A stretch of 64,000 nucleotides of DNA from Hymenoscyphus infarciens (GCA_001414345.1 LLCB01000161.1:62001-126000); one strand, 5' to 3'; positions 36,305 to 47,739 are shown, numbered from the stretch's first letter. Made by a program: numbers and translations. Notes: generated by a model not told the origin, from the sequence alone.

Positions 36305-37003
36305 CTAGATATCTGCTAATTCTACGACTGTTAGTACTAGTACTAGTCTAATTCTAGCCGTCTACTAATATATACACTAAATATATATAAGAGAGCTAAA
36401 TAGTAATCACTTATTATTAATTAAAAGTAATAAGATAATTAAATATATAAGAGCATCTCTTAACTCTATACTCGTGTACAAATCTCATATATCTAAATTA
36501 AATTATATGCGTACTAAACAGGCCCGTAGTCCGGGGTGTACAGAGTGCAAAAAGAGAAGTTGTTTCTGTCCCGGCAGAGACTCCCCTACCTATCACATCT
36601 ACTCCAAAACTTAACTAACTCCTATTCCTCAACACTTGCTGTCTTACGCTCTCCCGCACCTACGCCCTAGAATCCCAAACCTTCGTCCTCTATACTACAT
36701 GTTTAGCGTTCCTGGCGGGGGGAGTTTAGTAATCTTTGGGCTAGATAGGAGATAGTTGTCTAAGGATATTTTGGAGACTGAAGAGGGGATATTATATACG
36801 GATTTGGATTTTGATGAGATTTTGATGAGATTTTGAGGGCGAAGGGGTTTTTAGATATTAAGGGACACTATAGTAGGCCTGATTTACTCTGGTTAAGGGT
36901 TGATCTGAAGGAGAAGGGAGTTGTGAGAAAGCAGGAAGGTGGTGAGGTTGTGAGAGAGGTAGAGGAGAAGGGTTATGAGGAGATGTTTAGTTGGATGAAG
37001 TAG
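35010..37003 (+). pseudogene. Nitrilase pseudogene split by an AT-rich insertion
   Basis: Exon 1 (35,010-35,194) encodes [19 protein letters not shown] and the catalytic Glu51 in [10 protein letters not shown]. After a possible intron (35,195-35,440, GTATGT...CAG) the frame continues to the catalytic Lys (RRKIKPTHME), then a TAA, then FGDGTGN and the catalytic Cys in LACWEH. So all three members of the Glu-Lys-Cys triad codons survive. The text stops at about 35,880 and resumes at about 36,645 with SRTYALESQTF and ILETEEGILYTD, a frameshift from an 11-bp duplication near 36,815, then GFLDIKGHYSRPDLLWL to a TAG at 37,001. Other lesions are a 6-bp ACGCAT duplication and a TAG in place of a probable CAG (near 36,753). 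Members of this family hydrolyse organic nitriles or cyanide. It is not functional as it stands. Confidence 0.8.
35885..36640. mobile_element. AT-rich insertion inside the nitrilase pseudogene
   Basis: About 750 bp separate GLWSISR from SRTYALES, which are only a few residues apart in nitrilases. The insert is AT-rich and TpA-rich, with an (AT)n run at 36,270-36,302. Its last 120 bp (about 36,515-36,640) have near-normal composition. I did not find clear terminal repeats or a target-site duplication, so the mobile-element label is an inference. Confidence 0.5.
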
Positions 37004-37980
37004 AGTAGCATTGGATGGTTTTTCAGTAGTGCTTAAAATTCGCTTATAACATGTTAATTATCGTCCCTATGCACCCATATTCTATAGTCTCTATTTAATT
37101 GTTAGCCGTATGTCCTTGAATATACTCTCTAAGACTCTTATAGTAAAAAATCCCCTAAGCTGTGAGGAAACTCTTAAATACTTTATAAGAGAGAAGGAAA
37201 TAAACCCTCGTAGTAGATATCAAAGGTGGCAGTAAATAATTGTTATTCTAACCTTAATTACTAGATACTTTGTAACGATTAAAGTTAATAGTTCTAAAAC
37301 ATATATGTTAATATTTTAAATTATTCTAAGTATTTAGATTAATTATCTTAGATTACTCTATAAAGCTAGAATAACGAGAGCTAGCTACGAGGGCAGGCGC
37401 GAACCTAATATACTTACTACCTCTTTTAATATACATCGGGGGGAACTATAGATCGAGTACTTTTATATTATTAATAGACTAGGGGCTCTCTATTACTCTT
37501 CTCGCTTAACGATACGAAGGGCTATAAGGTAAGAAACTAAGAGCTTTGCTCCGAGTATACCTCCTTTACTTTGATTATACGGGCTAGTCTAGAATAATTA
37601 CTTATATTATCTAAGAACGTTTAAAAGAATAAGAGGCTCTAATACTTTATTCTTCTAAAAATATTTCTTAGAGTATAATCTAAGTTATTACGAAGATCCC
37701 GATATAATAGAGAGGTAGGGTATACTTAGTAAAGCTTAGGACTCTTATAAAGCGACTATCTGAAATTTAATATAAGACTAAAGAAAAGAGAAAGCTTTCT
37801 CTTCTCATATATACTTTCTATAATAAATAAATAAAACAACGAACCTATCATTCCTCTGATAACCCGTCGTAAAAAAAGAAAAGTTAAGTGTAATTAACAT
37901 GAAAGTCTGCTTAACTTAGTCTCCTCTTCTACCTCTCTTGTCTAGTCCGAAACAGCAATTCCTAATTCAATTCTTCCGTA
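37004..37980. other. AT-rich block between nitrilase and ankyrin relics
   Basis: No gene. Partly RIP-type sequence with some CpG-containing words (for example GAACGAACC near 37,840). Nothing can be assigned. Confidence 0.5.
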
Positions 37981-37984
37981 TCTG

Positions 37985-39340
37985 ACTCTTAAATTTCAAC
38001 AGCTCTTATTAGCGGAAGACAAAGATTCATCGGAGAATCAATAGCATTCTAGATAGTGGCTGCCAGGCTTAGATAACCGCAACTCAAGGCGATATCTTTT
38101 GGCATCAACCCATCAAGTCCTTACATAACAAGTCGGATCCGTAGCACATGAGAAGATCGGCTGCTTCTTAGTTTCCAAGTCGACAAGCGATGTGCAAAGC
38201 AGTTTGTTAATTCTCTAAAACAAAGTTGGGATTTGCTCCAGCGTCGATAAGCCTTCGTGCTCCACAAGTATTCTTACTTTGTATTACTAGAGCGAGTAGA
38301 GTCAAGGCTTTACTATTTTTAAAATTAAGAATACTACAGGGTGTATTCTTCAGAAGATGCTCCAGGTGTTCTAGTGCCGTATCTAAATAAGAGCGACAAA
38401 GTATGTAAAGCAGGGTGTTAAGTCCAGCGTCATTTATTTAAACTGCGTAGAGTTATGAATATTTCCAAATTAATGCATTGTCTTGTTTGATAGCAAACGC
38501 AAGCAATTCTAGGTAGGCCGTAGAGCTTTTGTCAAATGTTTTATAAAACAGGAAGTTAGCAACCTTCGCCTTTTTTAATTCTATAGCAAGGCTCAAAAGC
38601 TTCAACATCCTTTTAGTAGAGGACGTGGTGTCCAAACATGAATAGTATTCAATGGCACTAGAGGATTTCCATAGCAGTTAAAAAATTCCAAAATCCTATC
38701 TCGTAATGGCAAGGTCTATTAGACTAAGTCCTCGTTTGCTAGTTGCTGTAACGTTCCCTCCACGGGATAAGAGGGACTCTATTACTCTTTCGTGTAGAGT
38801 TTTAACGCTGGAATAGAAGTTGTGACAAGTATAAGAGGTGTCGGCGTCCAAGATAAAGTATAGGTAGCTATCTCCGTCTTCAGATAACACATAGGACGTC
38901 TCGAGATCTTCGTTTAACTCCAGAAGGGTGGAAATACCCCAATAACTTTCCTTCAACACCGCGGAAGTGAGGCAGTCTTGAAGAATGTTTTTCGCATTCT
39001 CCGTGCTGTTTGCAACCCTCCGAATTGCTCTACAAAAAGCCCCGAGGTATATAACTAGCTTCCTGTCTTTACTCTCTGTATCTGCTTTCAACAAACATTC
39101 CAAGTCTTGGACATTAAATCCGTGTATGATTTCAATCTCGTATACCCACGCAATCCTTTCTAGATGGCGTGTCGAAGAAAGAATTTGCAACATGAATTTG
39201 AAGTATTGTAGAAAGGCACTAGGTTGTATATAGCGCCCGATATCATGGGCAATGCTTTTCGTAATAAGGCCGGCGATGCTAGAAAGCCAGTTCTAATATT
39301 TGATTCTTCTTTAGATAAGACATAGAGAGGTAAATTTATA
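37985..39340 (-). pseudogene. Ankyrin-repeat protein pseudogene, broken mainly by TAA/TAG
   Basis: One minus-strand frame runs from about 39,320 (NWLSSIAGLITKSIAHDIG) to about 38,080, with IIHGFNVQDLECLLKAD, LERIAWVYE, RVIESLLSRGGNVTATSKRG and LSLIDLAITR. It ends in clear ankyrin text (ARRLIDAGANPNFVLEN, TALHIACRLGN and EAADLLMCYGSDLLC). The internal stops are TAA or TAG at places where ankyrin or neighbouring text fits CAA/CAG (for example EN-stop-QTALHIA), which is the expected result of C-to-T RIP. One short frameshift near 38,090 precedes PKDIALSCGYLSLAATI. N-terminal text resembles fungal NLR/ankyrin proteins, but no NACHT motif is visible in this fragment. GC content is higher than in the flanks. 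Confidence 0.75.
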
Positions 39341-39719
39341 CTCAAGCATTGCTTAAACCTGTCTTAGAGCCTCTTATTTCTTCTTATCTTTCTCTTACTT
39401 TGATTCTTAATCTAACTACTACTCTTTTCTATTATTATATTATTAAAGTTTTCTTTTTATATACTAGAAATCAAAATCTCTCTAGACGTATTAATACCTT
39501 CTAACTCTAGAGTATATATCTATATATAAAGTTTAGTTTAATAGAGTAAACTCTTAATCGCTACTATCTTAGTTACTCTACTAAGAAATTCGTAAGATAT
39601 AGTATATTTAATATAAATATCTCTTCGTTTTAACTATTATACTAGTTTTTAATAGCTTTATTACTTTACTATACGTTAGTATAGAATCTATAGTAAGTTC
39701 TATTATCTAATATATTAGC
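39341..39719. other. AT-rich RIP block
   Basis: Upstream flank of the ankyrin relic; its 5' end may continue here in a form too decayed to read. Confidence 0.5.
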
Positions 39720-40200
39720 TAGACTTAGATAGCGATATTATTAGTAATATATTAGAGAGATCTACGATATTTATTATATTATATTAAATAATCTAATCGA
39801 TACTAGGTTTCTAAAGATAACTAATAATATATTAATTATCGGCGGAAAATAGTTAATCTAGAGAATAATAGTTCTTCTAGCTAAGAGCTAATAGAATACT
39901 TAGTCTAAAAAAAAAAGATAAAGTTATATAATTTTAAAAGTAAGTTCTAATTATTTATAAGTCTATGTTTTATTATAAGTTCTTTATACTAAAGTAAGAG
40001 TTATATAATAATCTTTTAAATAATAAAGCTTATTTTTAAAAAGGAAATATAAGTTCTATAATAGCTATTTAGTACTATAAGATACTAGTACTAAAACTCT
40101 AATATTTTATTAATTATTATTAATTTTTTAATAATATTTTATTATATTAGATACGAATTTACGATATTTATTCTATAATATATATCGTAATAATCTAATA
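39720..40200 (+). mobile_element. Family B MITE-like element, copy B2 (3' end lost)
   Basis: The left end AGACTTAGATAGCGATATTA is intact and preceded by T (TA at the edge). The following AGATCTACGATATTTATTAT, CTAATCGATACTAGGTTTCT and AGAATAATAGTTCTTCTAGC match copy B3. The right end region resembles B3 up to about 40,197, but the inverted terminal repeat itself is not recognisable. Confidence 0.65.
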
Positions 40201-42459
40201 AATGTTATTTAAACTTCGTAGCGTTTTTATTCTTCTAGTCTCTTAGTAAAAAGTAGATTTTTCTAGTAGCTTAGATTAAGCTCGCGATTTTATTCCTTTA
40301 TATATATAATAATCTATATTAGTTATAAGTTAAGTATATATTAAGAAATTAAATAAGAAAAGCTAGTAGATAATATTTCCTATCTCTTATAAAATTATAT
40401 TAAAGCTATATTTTTATATTTATTTCTAAAGTTTTACTTAGTCTATTCTAGTCTAACTCTTAGGCTAGGCTAGGCTAGAAGAATAAATATTAGCCTATCG
40501 TCGCCTAGTCTAAAAAAAATAACTTATAAAAAACTAAGTTCTATCGAATATTCTCTAGTAGAAGAAAACTTTCTCTTAGTACTAGTAGTAAAATCTAGTA
40601 CTAGATTACTTCTAATACTATTATAGAATACTCTACTCTCTTCTTACGTCTCTAAGAAAACTTCTCTTTTTATTAGCTTCACTTATAATTAGTAGGTTCT
40701 TTAGTAAGTTATAGTTTTATATATTATAGTAGAATAGCTATCTAAGAATATCTACGTTGTCGAAAATATAGACGTTATAGATTCTAATATCCGAGGCCTT
40801 CTTAGTCTCTAAAATCTATTTTTCTTAAATTATACGAGATTAGATATATTAGAGGTAAATATTCTTATTACTTTAACTCTTTTTACCTTTGCCTAGTATT
40901 AGAATTTTCACCTTTATACTTCGATATAGAGGAAGTGAGAGTATTATTTTGAGTTATATATAGATATCATCGTTATCTTATTCGAAGATCGTCTTTTGAA
41001 GAAAGAGGTAGAGCCTAAAGAGAGACTAGATCCTTAAACGGAAGCTTATAACTGCCGCTCGATTTATAAGAATTGTCTCCGCGCTCTACGTTAAACTTTC
41101 TCTCTCCCGGGAAGGTCCTGAATAGGCGATGCGATTTTTCAGCTACGATCGTCTTACTCTTATTAATGTCTAATCCTTCGTCGAGGTTAGAGGTTAGGAT
41201 ACTATGATCTCTTTTTATACTACGGACTACGATATACATTTTCAACTTAAGAGTAAGAGGTACTCTATTAATAACGCGCCGGCGGAAATAGGTTACGATG
41301 TTACGTATAGTCTTAATAACTAGCTAGTTCTTTATAGAAACCAAGCAGAAGAGAGACCGGTAAATTTTATAGTGCCTAAACCGAGTTTTAAGAACCCGAA
41401 TAAGTTAGATCAGGAATTGACTAAGATTACAAAGCGCGAGGAGAAGTTGAGAAATGCGAGCGTTAGAGAATAGCTTATTATCTTTTCTTATTAAAACTAC
41501 GAAAGAGAAAGAAGATAATCTAACGCTAGATAATAAGCTCTCTCCTTCTCTATTATTCTTATACCTTCTTTATACTTTTGACGCGATAGAAGGATCTAAA
41601 GCCACTACCGCTACTATTCTCTCTTCTTAAGTATCTATAGTCTCTACTCTTATAAGTCTAGAGAAAGCAGTGCTTCTAGAGAGTATTATTAAAGCGTATA
41701 GCTAATAAAAGGCTGATTTTGAACTTTTGTTATTTACTTTTTAAAGCTATTTATAATAGATATTTAGTAGCTTCTTACTAGCGTTTTAGATTTCTCTATC
41801 TAAACGCTTCTAGGTAATAGAATAAGGAAGAATACCTCGCTATATTAGAAGATAATAAGACAGAATAACTCTACTTATAGGATATAATAGAAGAGGAATA
41901 ATAATTATAAAAGAAGGATTAGAGTAGTTAGAAAAGCTAAAAACAAAGACTAGAGAAAAAAGAGAAGAGTAAGAGGTATAGAATAGAAGTAGCTAGATAA
42001 GAAAGAGTACTTCTAATTAAATCGTAAAGTAGGTTAGTTTATAAAAGAAGTGCTATAGCGCTTCTCTCTCTTATAGAGGCAGTATATACTCTCTAGAACA
42101 CCTCTTATAAACTAATCTACTTTTCGTACTTTAATAAGATAATATATAAACCTTTCTATTCTTCTTACTAGATATAGAAAGGAAATTAGCTCTATATAGG
42201 ATTAGAAGAGATAGATATATTAAAAGCTAGAGATAAGATATAATAGACTAGAAGTAATTAAAAGAGAAAATATAATAAGAAAGAATAGTCTTAAAAGTAA
42301 GAAAAGATATAAATAAGAACCTTTAGAAAAGATAAGAGTACTAATCTAGCTAAGAAAACAAAAACGCTGCTTCTTATCTTCTTACGTACTCTTAGACGTT
42401 CTAGGACTATTCTATTACCTAAGACCTCTTCTTCTTATTATAGATATAAGAACTAGCCT
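40201..42459. other. AT-rich block, unassigned relics
   Basis: No gene can be read with confidence. At 41,015-41,245 (minus) there is a 76-codon open stretch in a less mutated patch that I do not recognise. Positions 41,880-42,330 are purine-rich with many AGA/GAA, consistent with a decayed charged coiled-coil protein. Confidence 0.45.
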
Positions 42460-42774
42460 TATAATAGCCTATTACCTAGGCTATTCTAGATAGCTAGAAG
42501 TACCTGCTATATATAGGGTTTCAGTAGTTATTACCTTATATTATCTGTTTTAGAAAGGTTACGTAGGTTCGAGCTTTTATATTAGCCGAGGTTATTCGGT
42601 TTCAGACTCTTTTATACTATCCGAATCTCTTATATATAGCTGCCTACTCCTAGAGTTAGAAAAGACTAGTTTTTCCTTTTCTTCTATATTAGAGCCTAGT
42701 ATTTATATACGTTATTCTACTAAACACACTCCTATATACCTCTTCTATAGTTATATATATTTCGTGTTATTATA
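42460..42774 (+). mobile_element. Family A short repeat, copy A6 (complete)
   Basis: A 315-bp copy from TATAATAGC to GTTATTATA (the degraded GCTATTATA). The central CTGCCTACTCCTAGAGTTAG and the end TATATTTCGTG match the other copies. It is the clearest single-unit member and defines the family length. Confidence 0.8.
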
Positions 42775-42917
42775 AGCCTAGAGAAATAACTTAAATAAAC
42801 TAAATCTATATTCGAACTACTCTAAAGAAGAGTACTTTATATAAAGTCTTTAAGAAATATTAGTATATATATAGTTCTACTCTTTATTAGATATATAAGA
42901 CTTGAAAGCTATTTAAT

Positions 42918-43056
42918 TATAATAGATATAGCTATTATATAACCGAGTCGGAACTCGGACCTCTAGCCGAGTAGATAGTTAGAAGCCTCTAGGCTAGTAA
43001 GCTAGCTATTTAAGATTCTTATACTATATTACGTAGTCCTCTACGTAATCTTTATA
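42918..43056 (+). mobile_element. Family D 140-bp repeat, solo copy D1
   Basis: It reads TATAATAGATATAGCTATTA, then a self-complementary CCGAGTCGGAACTCGG, then TCTAGGCTAG and ends near CTACGTAATCTTTATA. It matches 55,541-55,680 and 56,247-56,385. It lies immediately upstream of the second Tc1/mariner relic. Confidence 0.7.
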
Positions 43057-43059
43057 CTA

Positions 43060-43995
43060 GTACGTCTAAAAAGAAGACTAGCTATTATTCTATTATCTCT
43101 ATTATTAGACGTAAGCAGCTACGTAGCTAGCTTCTTATAGAACTAAGAAACTAGTTTATTCTCTACTATCTAATTCTTTACTACGCTCTCTAGTTTCTCT
43201 AGCTAAAAACCTATAGCAAAGAAGCTATTTAGAGAGCGTTTTAATAACTTAGTTATAGCTAATAGTTAGTAAAAAGGAAGAGGTTTTCTAAATAATAATA
43301 TTATAAGAACGCTTAGCTTACGTTTATAAGAGAAGAGATAACTTAGAAGAGTAGTTATTATATTAAGTATTCTTAGACAAAGTTTAAATATATAGTAGAG
43401 TATTTATATAAAGTTATATTACTATACTAGTTAAAGAAGATAAGAATAAGATAAAAAGAGAGTAATACTAACCTAAATATCTTTAGTATAAGTATAATAA
43501 GAGACCTAGTTAGATATTTTATAGAACTATCTATAGTAGTTAGTTTAAGAGTCTAGTCACTTTTTAAGAGAAGGAATAAGAGATAATAGACTCTTATAAG
43601 TATAATAAACAGATTCTCTTAAAAGTAGAGGCCTAGTTTTAACTATGGAGAGACGAATATAGTATTAGAATAGTTTAATAATAAGATAACGCTTTCTACT
43701 ACTAATCTTATAAGATAGATAATAATCTTTATAAAAGAAATATTCCTTCTATTCTTTAGCTTATCTATTTACCTAATCTTAATCTAATAGAGTATATATA
43801 GACTTAGATATATAGATATATCTAAGAACGCTACTTTAAAGTCTATTATAATACTAGTTTAGTTACTTTAGATAGACTAAAAGAGATTATTCTTAAAGCT
43901 TAGATTATAGTATCTATAGAAAAGCTCTTTAAGTTATAGTAGAATAGATATTAGGCTATTATTAATACTAGAGGAGAACCTACTAGATATTAAAC
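43060..43995 (+). mobile_element. Tc1/mariner-type DDE transposase relic
   Basis: Plus-strand text near the second catalytic residue reads QDNA-like (stop-DNAFYY at about 43,686). It then gives SIL-stop-LIYLPNLNLIEYI (about 43,758-43,800), the RIP-altered form of LPPYSPDLNPIEHIW. Stops are TAG/TAA at CAG, CAA or TGG sites. The 5' part is charged and helix-rich (former DNA-binding region). No inverted terminal repeats were found. Confidence 0.65.
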
Positions 43996-44172
43996 AATAA
44001 AGCATTTAATATTTTACTAAAAATAGAGCAAAACTTACTAGTTCTACGCTTTAATATCACTCTCTAGACGCACTGCCTCCTCTAGACCTATAAGAGTAGG
44101 GATTATAGACAATTAAGAAAGAGAGATAATAGTAGAAGGAATATATAGTAAGTAAGAGTTAAAGGAGGCATA

Positions 44173-44319
44173 GGCGAACCGTTCTATTAGGACAGCGAAG
44201 AGTTTAAGGAGGCGATTAAGATGACGATTGAGTATAGACGAGAGGTTTTTGAGGCGAAATAGGGACATGGGGATTGTGACTTAGGAGAGCAGGGGCTTAG
44301 GGGGGGTCGGGATGAGTGA
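44173..44319 (+). pseudogene. 3' fragment of an unidentified gene
   Basis: A 48-codon plus-strand frame reads GEPFY-stop-DSEEFKEAIKMTIE and continues through YRREVFEAK-stop-GHGDCDLGEQ to a TGA. The two internal stops are TAG (CAG/TGG sites), as in RIP. It resembles the C-terminal end of an enzyme, but I cannot name the family. Sequence upstream is too decayed to extend it. Confidence 0.45.
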
Positions 44320-45221
44320 AGGGTTGAGAGTGATTAGGGAGTTGGAAGGTGGATTGTTAGGTTTTTGGGGTCGTTGCGGTAGTAGTTGTGTTTCTTTTTT
44401 TTTAAAAAAAAAGAATAGGGGAGTTTTGTTAGTATATCAGGATGGAGTTTTGGTATATCACGGGTTTTGTGTTTTGGAAATGGTGAGAACATATTATGAA
44501 ATAAATGAAATCAAATACTGTGGGATTGTTTACATGGTTGTTATGTATACTAATATTATTTAGCGTTACACTAGAGCACTGTCTCGATATAGAAAAATGT
44601 GTTGACGGAGTAGGATCAAACGTGGTCTTGAAGAAGCAAAAAGCAATTGAATCAAATCCCGAGCTAATAAGTTAATCTCTGTCGAATTATTCGAAGTTCA
44701 CAAGTAGTGGTGGTGTTCATGGTTGTATTTAGCGCTCGCTAGCCCCAAATCAGCCCCCACCTCAGCTGGCAATCGCATGTTTCAAGCCCCGCATCGAAAT
44801 CCCCACAATTAAGATTTGAGTTTTTTCTTACCTCCAACGTGCGTGGGGTTTTACGGATATTAGCTTTCTATCGTTCGTTTTGAAATGGGGATTCGGGGAA
44901 ACTGATCGGCGGGGTTCGGAATGACATCAAGTACCGTATTAGCGTGAGATGATCGTAAGTAATCGCGATCTAGATTGGACGGATGGTGCGGCACGGCTGT
45001 GAATCATACAGAATATGGCCTTGGGATAATACAAATATTAAGGCATCAAGAAATTTTGTGGGCATTGGGGTTTTGATAAATAGTTTGGAGTTTCCTGTTG
45101 TTGAGAAAGCTAATTGATAATTTGATCATCATTTACACTCTCATCATATCACCCTCTCACTCACTCACTCACCCAACCCCTGAAATACAGCACCGACAAT
45201 AAAAACAAAAAGATCACGAAA
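44320..45221. other. Intergenic region, promoter side of the GST gene
   Basis: Near-normal composition from 44,230 on. A T9/A9 inverted run sits at 44,393-44,413. CTCACT repeats and a CA-rich leader lie just before the ATG. An 83-codon frame at 44,312 is not coding-like. Confidence 0.5.
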
Positions 45222-45960
45222 ATGACTTTAACAGTCCACCACCTCCAAGTCGGACAATCAGAACGTATCCCTTGGCTTTGCGAAGAATTAGGGATCCCAT
45301 ATGAACTAGTTCTCCACCACCGAGACCCAGTTTTCTCCCCTCAATCGATCAAAGACCTCTCGCCTATTGGTCAAGCACCTATAATTCAAGATGGGGATCT
45401 GACACTTTTTGAGAGTGCTGCTTGCGTGGAGTATATCATTCGTGAGCCCTATACTCATTTTTACTTCCAGAAGAGAGAAGCTAATGACGGAAACAGACAA
45501 ATTCGGAAAGGGAAAACTGGCCCTTCCACCAACACACAAAGACTACGCCCAATATCTCTTCTGGTTCCACTTCTCAAACGGAACATTCCAACCTCATCTC
45601 CTTCGTCTGATATCACTTAACATTGTCGCACCTACCAATCCTCAAACTACCTCTGCTACTTCTCGTCTCCAAGACCTCTTAAAATTCATGGATAAGAGAT
45701 TACGAAATAATACTTGGCTTGCCGGAGATGAGTTCACGGCTGCGGATATCATGACTGTATTTTCCTTGACTACTATGCGCGCGTTCAGTGGGTATGAGTT
45801 GACAGGTTATGATGGGATTCTTGGGTATTTGGAGAGAGTTAGAGGAAGAGAGGGGTTTAAGAAGGCGAGGGCGAAGGCGGATCCTGATATGAAGTGGATG
45901 GGTGGGGCAGAGAAGCCGGAGTCGTATTTTGAGGGTTTGAAGAAAGCGGAGAAATTTTAG
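45222..45960 (+). CDS. Glutathione S-transferase
   Basis: Two exons (45,222-45,441 and 45,497-45,960) around a 55-nt intron give 227 residues. The intron has donor GTGAGC, branch CTAATGAC and acceptor ACAG, and splicing restores the text VEYIIHKFGKGKLALPP. The N-terminal thioredoxin-like domain has VGQSERIPWLCEELGIPYEL, a cis-Pro region (GQAPII, about residue 53) and the glutathione-contacting ES pair (Glu64, Ser65). The helical C-terminal domain includes NTWLAGDEFTAADIMT, the conserved folding element. It would conjugate or reduce substrates with glutathione in the cytosol; the class is close to fungal GSTs related to Ure2 or Gtt proteins, which I cannot settle. The ATG sits in an A-rich leader (ACGAAAATGACT). 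Confidence 0.9.
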
Positions 45961-46801
45961 GAGTGGAGATGGGTTGCAATTTGTTGGGAATGGGGTCTCT
46001 GCTCCTTCTATCGTTTATTGACTACTCTCTACAAAAAAACTTCCCTGATAATGATCTTGATATTAGAACCGATTGATGAAAGGGCCTGTGACTGTTTCTA
46101 GCACTCTCATTTGTTACCTTACGTCTTACTATCTGTTTTTTTCCTTCCAAATCCATCTAAAGGAACAGTTTTGATCCTTAGGCTGGGCAGAAGTCTTAAA
46201 AGTCGAGGTATCAGGTCTGGAGTAATGCCTCAATTTCTCGCAAGTGGTGAATTTAAGAAGGAAAACCTCACAAGTCACAACAAGTGTTTCCCCCAATATT
46301 CTTCAGGAACTTTGCTTGGCAAGGACATGAAGCTTCTGTTCTCCTGGGCACTTGGCTCTGATGGTATACAGAGAGAGAGATGGGTTCCAAGTCAGCAAAG
46401 ATATACCTTCCAATGGCAAGATAATTGTTTCTATACTACTGTTGAAGTGGAGCCAAAGTTACTCAAGTAATAAAAGCTACCTAAAAGCGCAGCTTGGTTC
46501 TTTTCGTAAAAATAAGTAATCTATTAAATTATACGATATATATAATGAAACATAAATATAGAGTTTGCAAAGTAATTAGTTTGGAATGGTTCTTCTTTGA
46601 TAGACTTACTTGAATTTTATAAGAGAATATTAATTGCTACTATTTCGGTGACTTTGAAAAGCCTTCGTTGAACCACTGTCATATTGATGAGAATTCATTC
46701 TATAATCACGGGACATGATATAATTGCGGGGTTATAAGACAATACCTAGAGCTGTCGAGAGTTTCAAGTCGTTATCCAACAAAAAAGTACGCACTATCAC
46801 C
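45961..46801. other. 3' flank of the GST gene
   Basis: Composition is normal to about 46,500, then falls. A 119-codon frame at 46,111 begins with a non-ATG codon and has no recognisable content. I see no supported gene. Confidence 0.5.
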
Positions 46802-47347
46802 TATAGTGAGTTGCGAGTTAAGCTTGAAATTGCCCACTTTTTTTATAATCCGAGCTTTTTTTATTAAGGCTTTCTCTCTCTTTTCTTTAGAAGATAGAAA
46901 GTAAAAGTGCTCTAAAAGAGACGAGGCCTAGCTAGAAAGAAGCGCTATATCTAATTATCTCTCTTCTATATTACTTATTAAATTAAAGTAAGAATAACAA
47001 AAGTAAACTAAATAATAAATAGTTCTTAAAATAACCCCTTTTCTTAGAAAAAGAGAGGGAAAATTTTTACTACCTCTATAGAGTCGATAGGCTATACTAA
47101 GACTCTATAAAAATTAAGACAGATATAAAGTTATCTGTTTTTATTCTATAAAGTTTATAGAGTATAAGAGAAGATCTAGGCCTCTTCTTTCCTATTCTTA
47201 TAAATAGTCTATTCTATATTACTATTAATTAAAAGGTAAAAGAGTATCTAAAAAGTCGCTTAAAAGAGCGGAAACTAAGGAATTTTCTTAAAAAGCTCGG
47301 ATTATAAAAAAGTAAGCAAATTTAAGCTTAATTTATAACTTACTATA
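46802..47347 (+). mobile_element. Family C MITE-like element, copy C1
   Basis: A 546-bp element with inverted terminal repeats of nearly 60 bp. The left end is TATAGTGAGTTGCGAGTTAA and the right end is the reverse complement of TATAGTAAGTTATAAATTAA. Both continue to CTTTTTTTATAATCCGAGC or its match. It has no coding capacity. The left arm retains G and C where the right arm has A and T, so the two arms have been mutated unequally. Confidence 0.85.
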
Positions 47348-47739
47348 TTCCAACTAGTAGCCGGGTTATATAAACCCTATCTAACCTTAATTAGCTCTAT
47401 TAGTATTATAAGTTTTACTATTCTTAAATATAGAGATAGTTTTTTTAATTCTTCTCTAGATTACTATATAGTATATAGAGAATAAATCCTCTCTAATAAA
47501 GCTATATTCAAGTATATATCTATAATACGAACTAAGGTACTTTTATATCGTTATAATAGACGTTTGTCGACTATATAACGAAATAATATATCTAATTAGC
47601 TCTGCTATAGATATTCTATATTATCTATAGTATAAGGTAGACTTATAACACTATAGCCTCTAATCTTAAAATTTCCAGACTCTCTTACTTTTATAAATCT
47701 CTTCTCGACGACTAAAACAGAGCTATAATAGCAAAATAG
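47348..47739. other. AT-rich spacer upstream of the NLR relic
   Basis: No gene, only RIP-type AT-rich text. Some N-terminal text of the following relic may start here but cannot be read reliably. Confidence 0.5.

Noticed and set aside
36515..36600. Possible Zn2Cys6 binuclear cluster (CTECKKRSCFC) in the nitrilase insertion
   Set aside because: The Cys spacing fits in part (CxxC then x6 then C), but the basic KxRKxKCD-type pattern is missing and no frame extends on either side. Too short to call.
41015..41245. 76-codon minus-strand open stretch
   Set aside because: A less mutated patch with no recognisable family; could be a transposon fragment. Not called as a gene.
46111..46470. 119-codon frame after the GST gene
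   Set aside because: It starts with a non-ATG codon, has no recognisable content and lies in the 3' flank of the GST.
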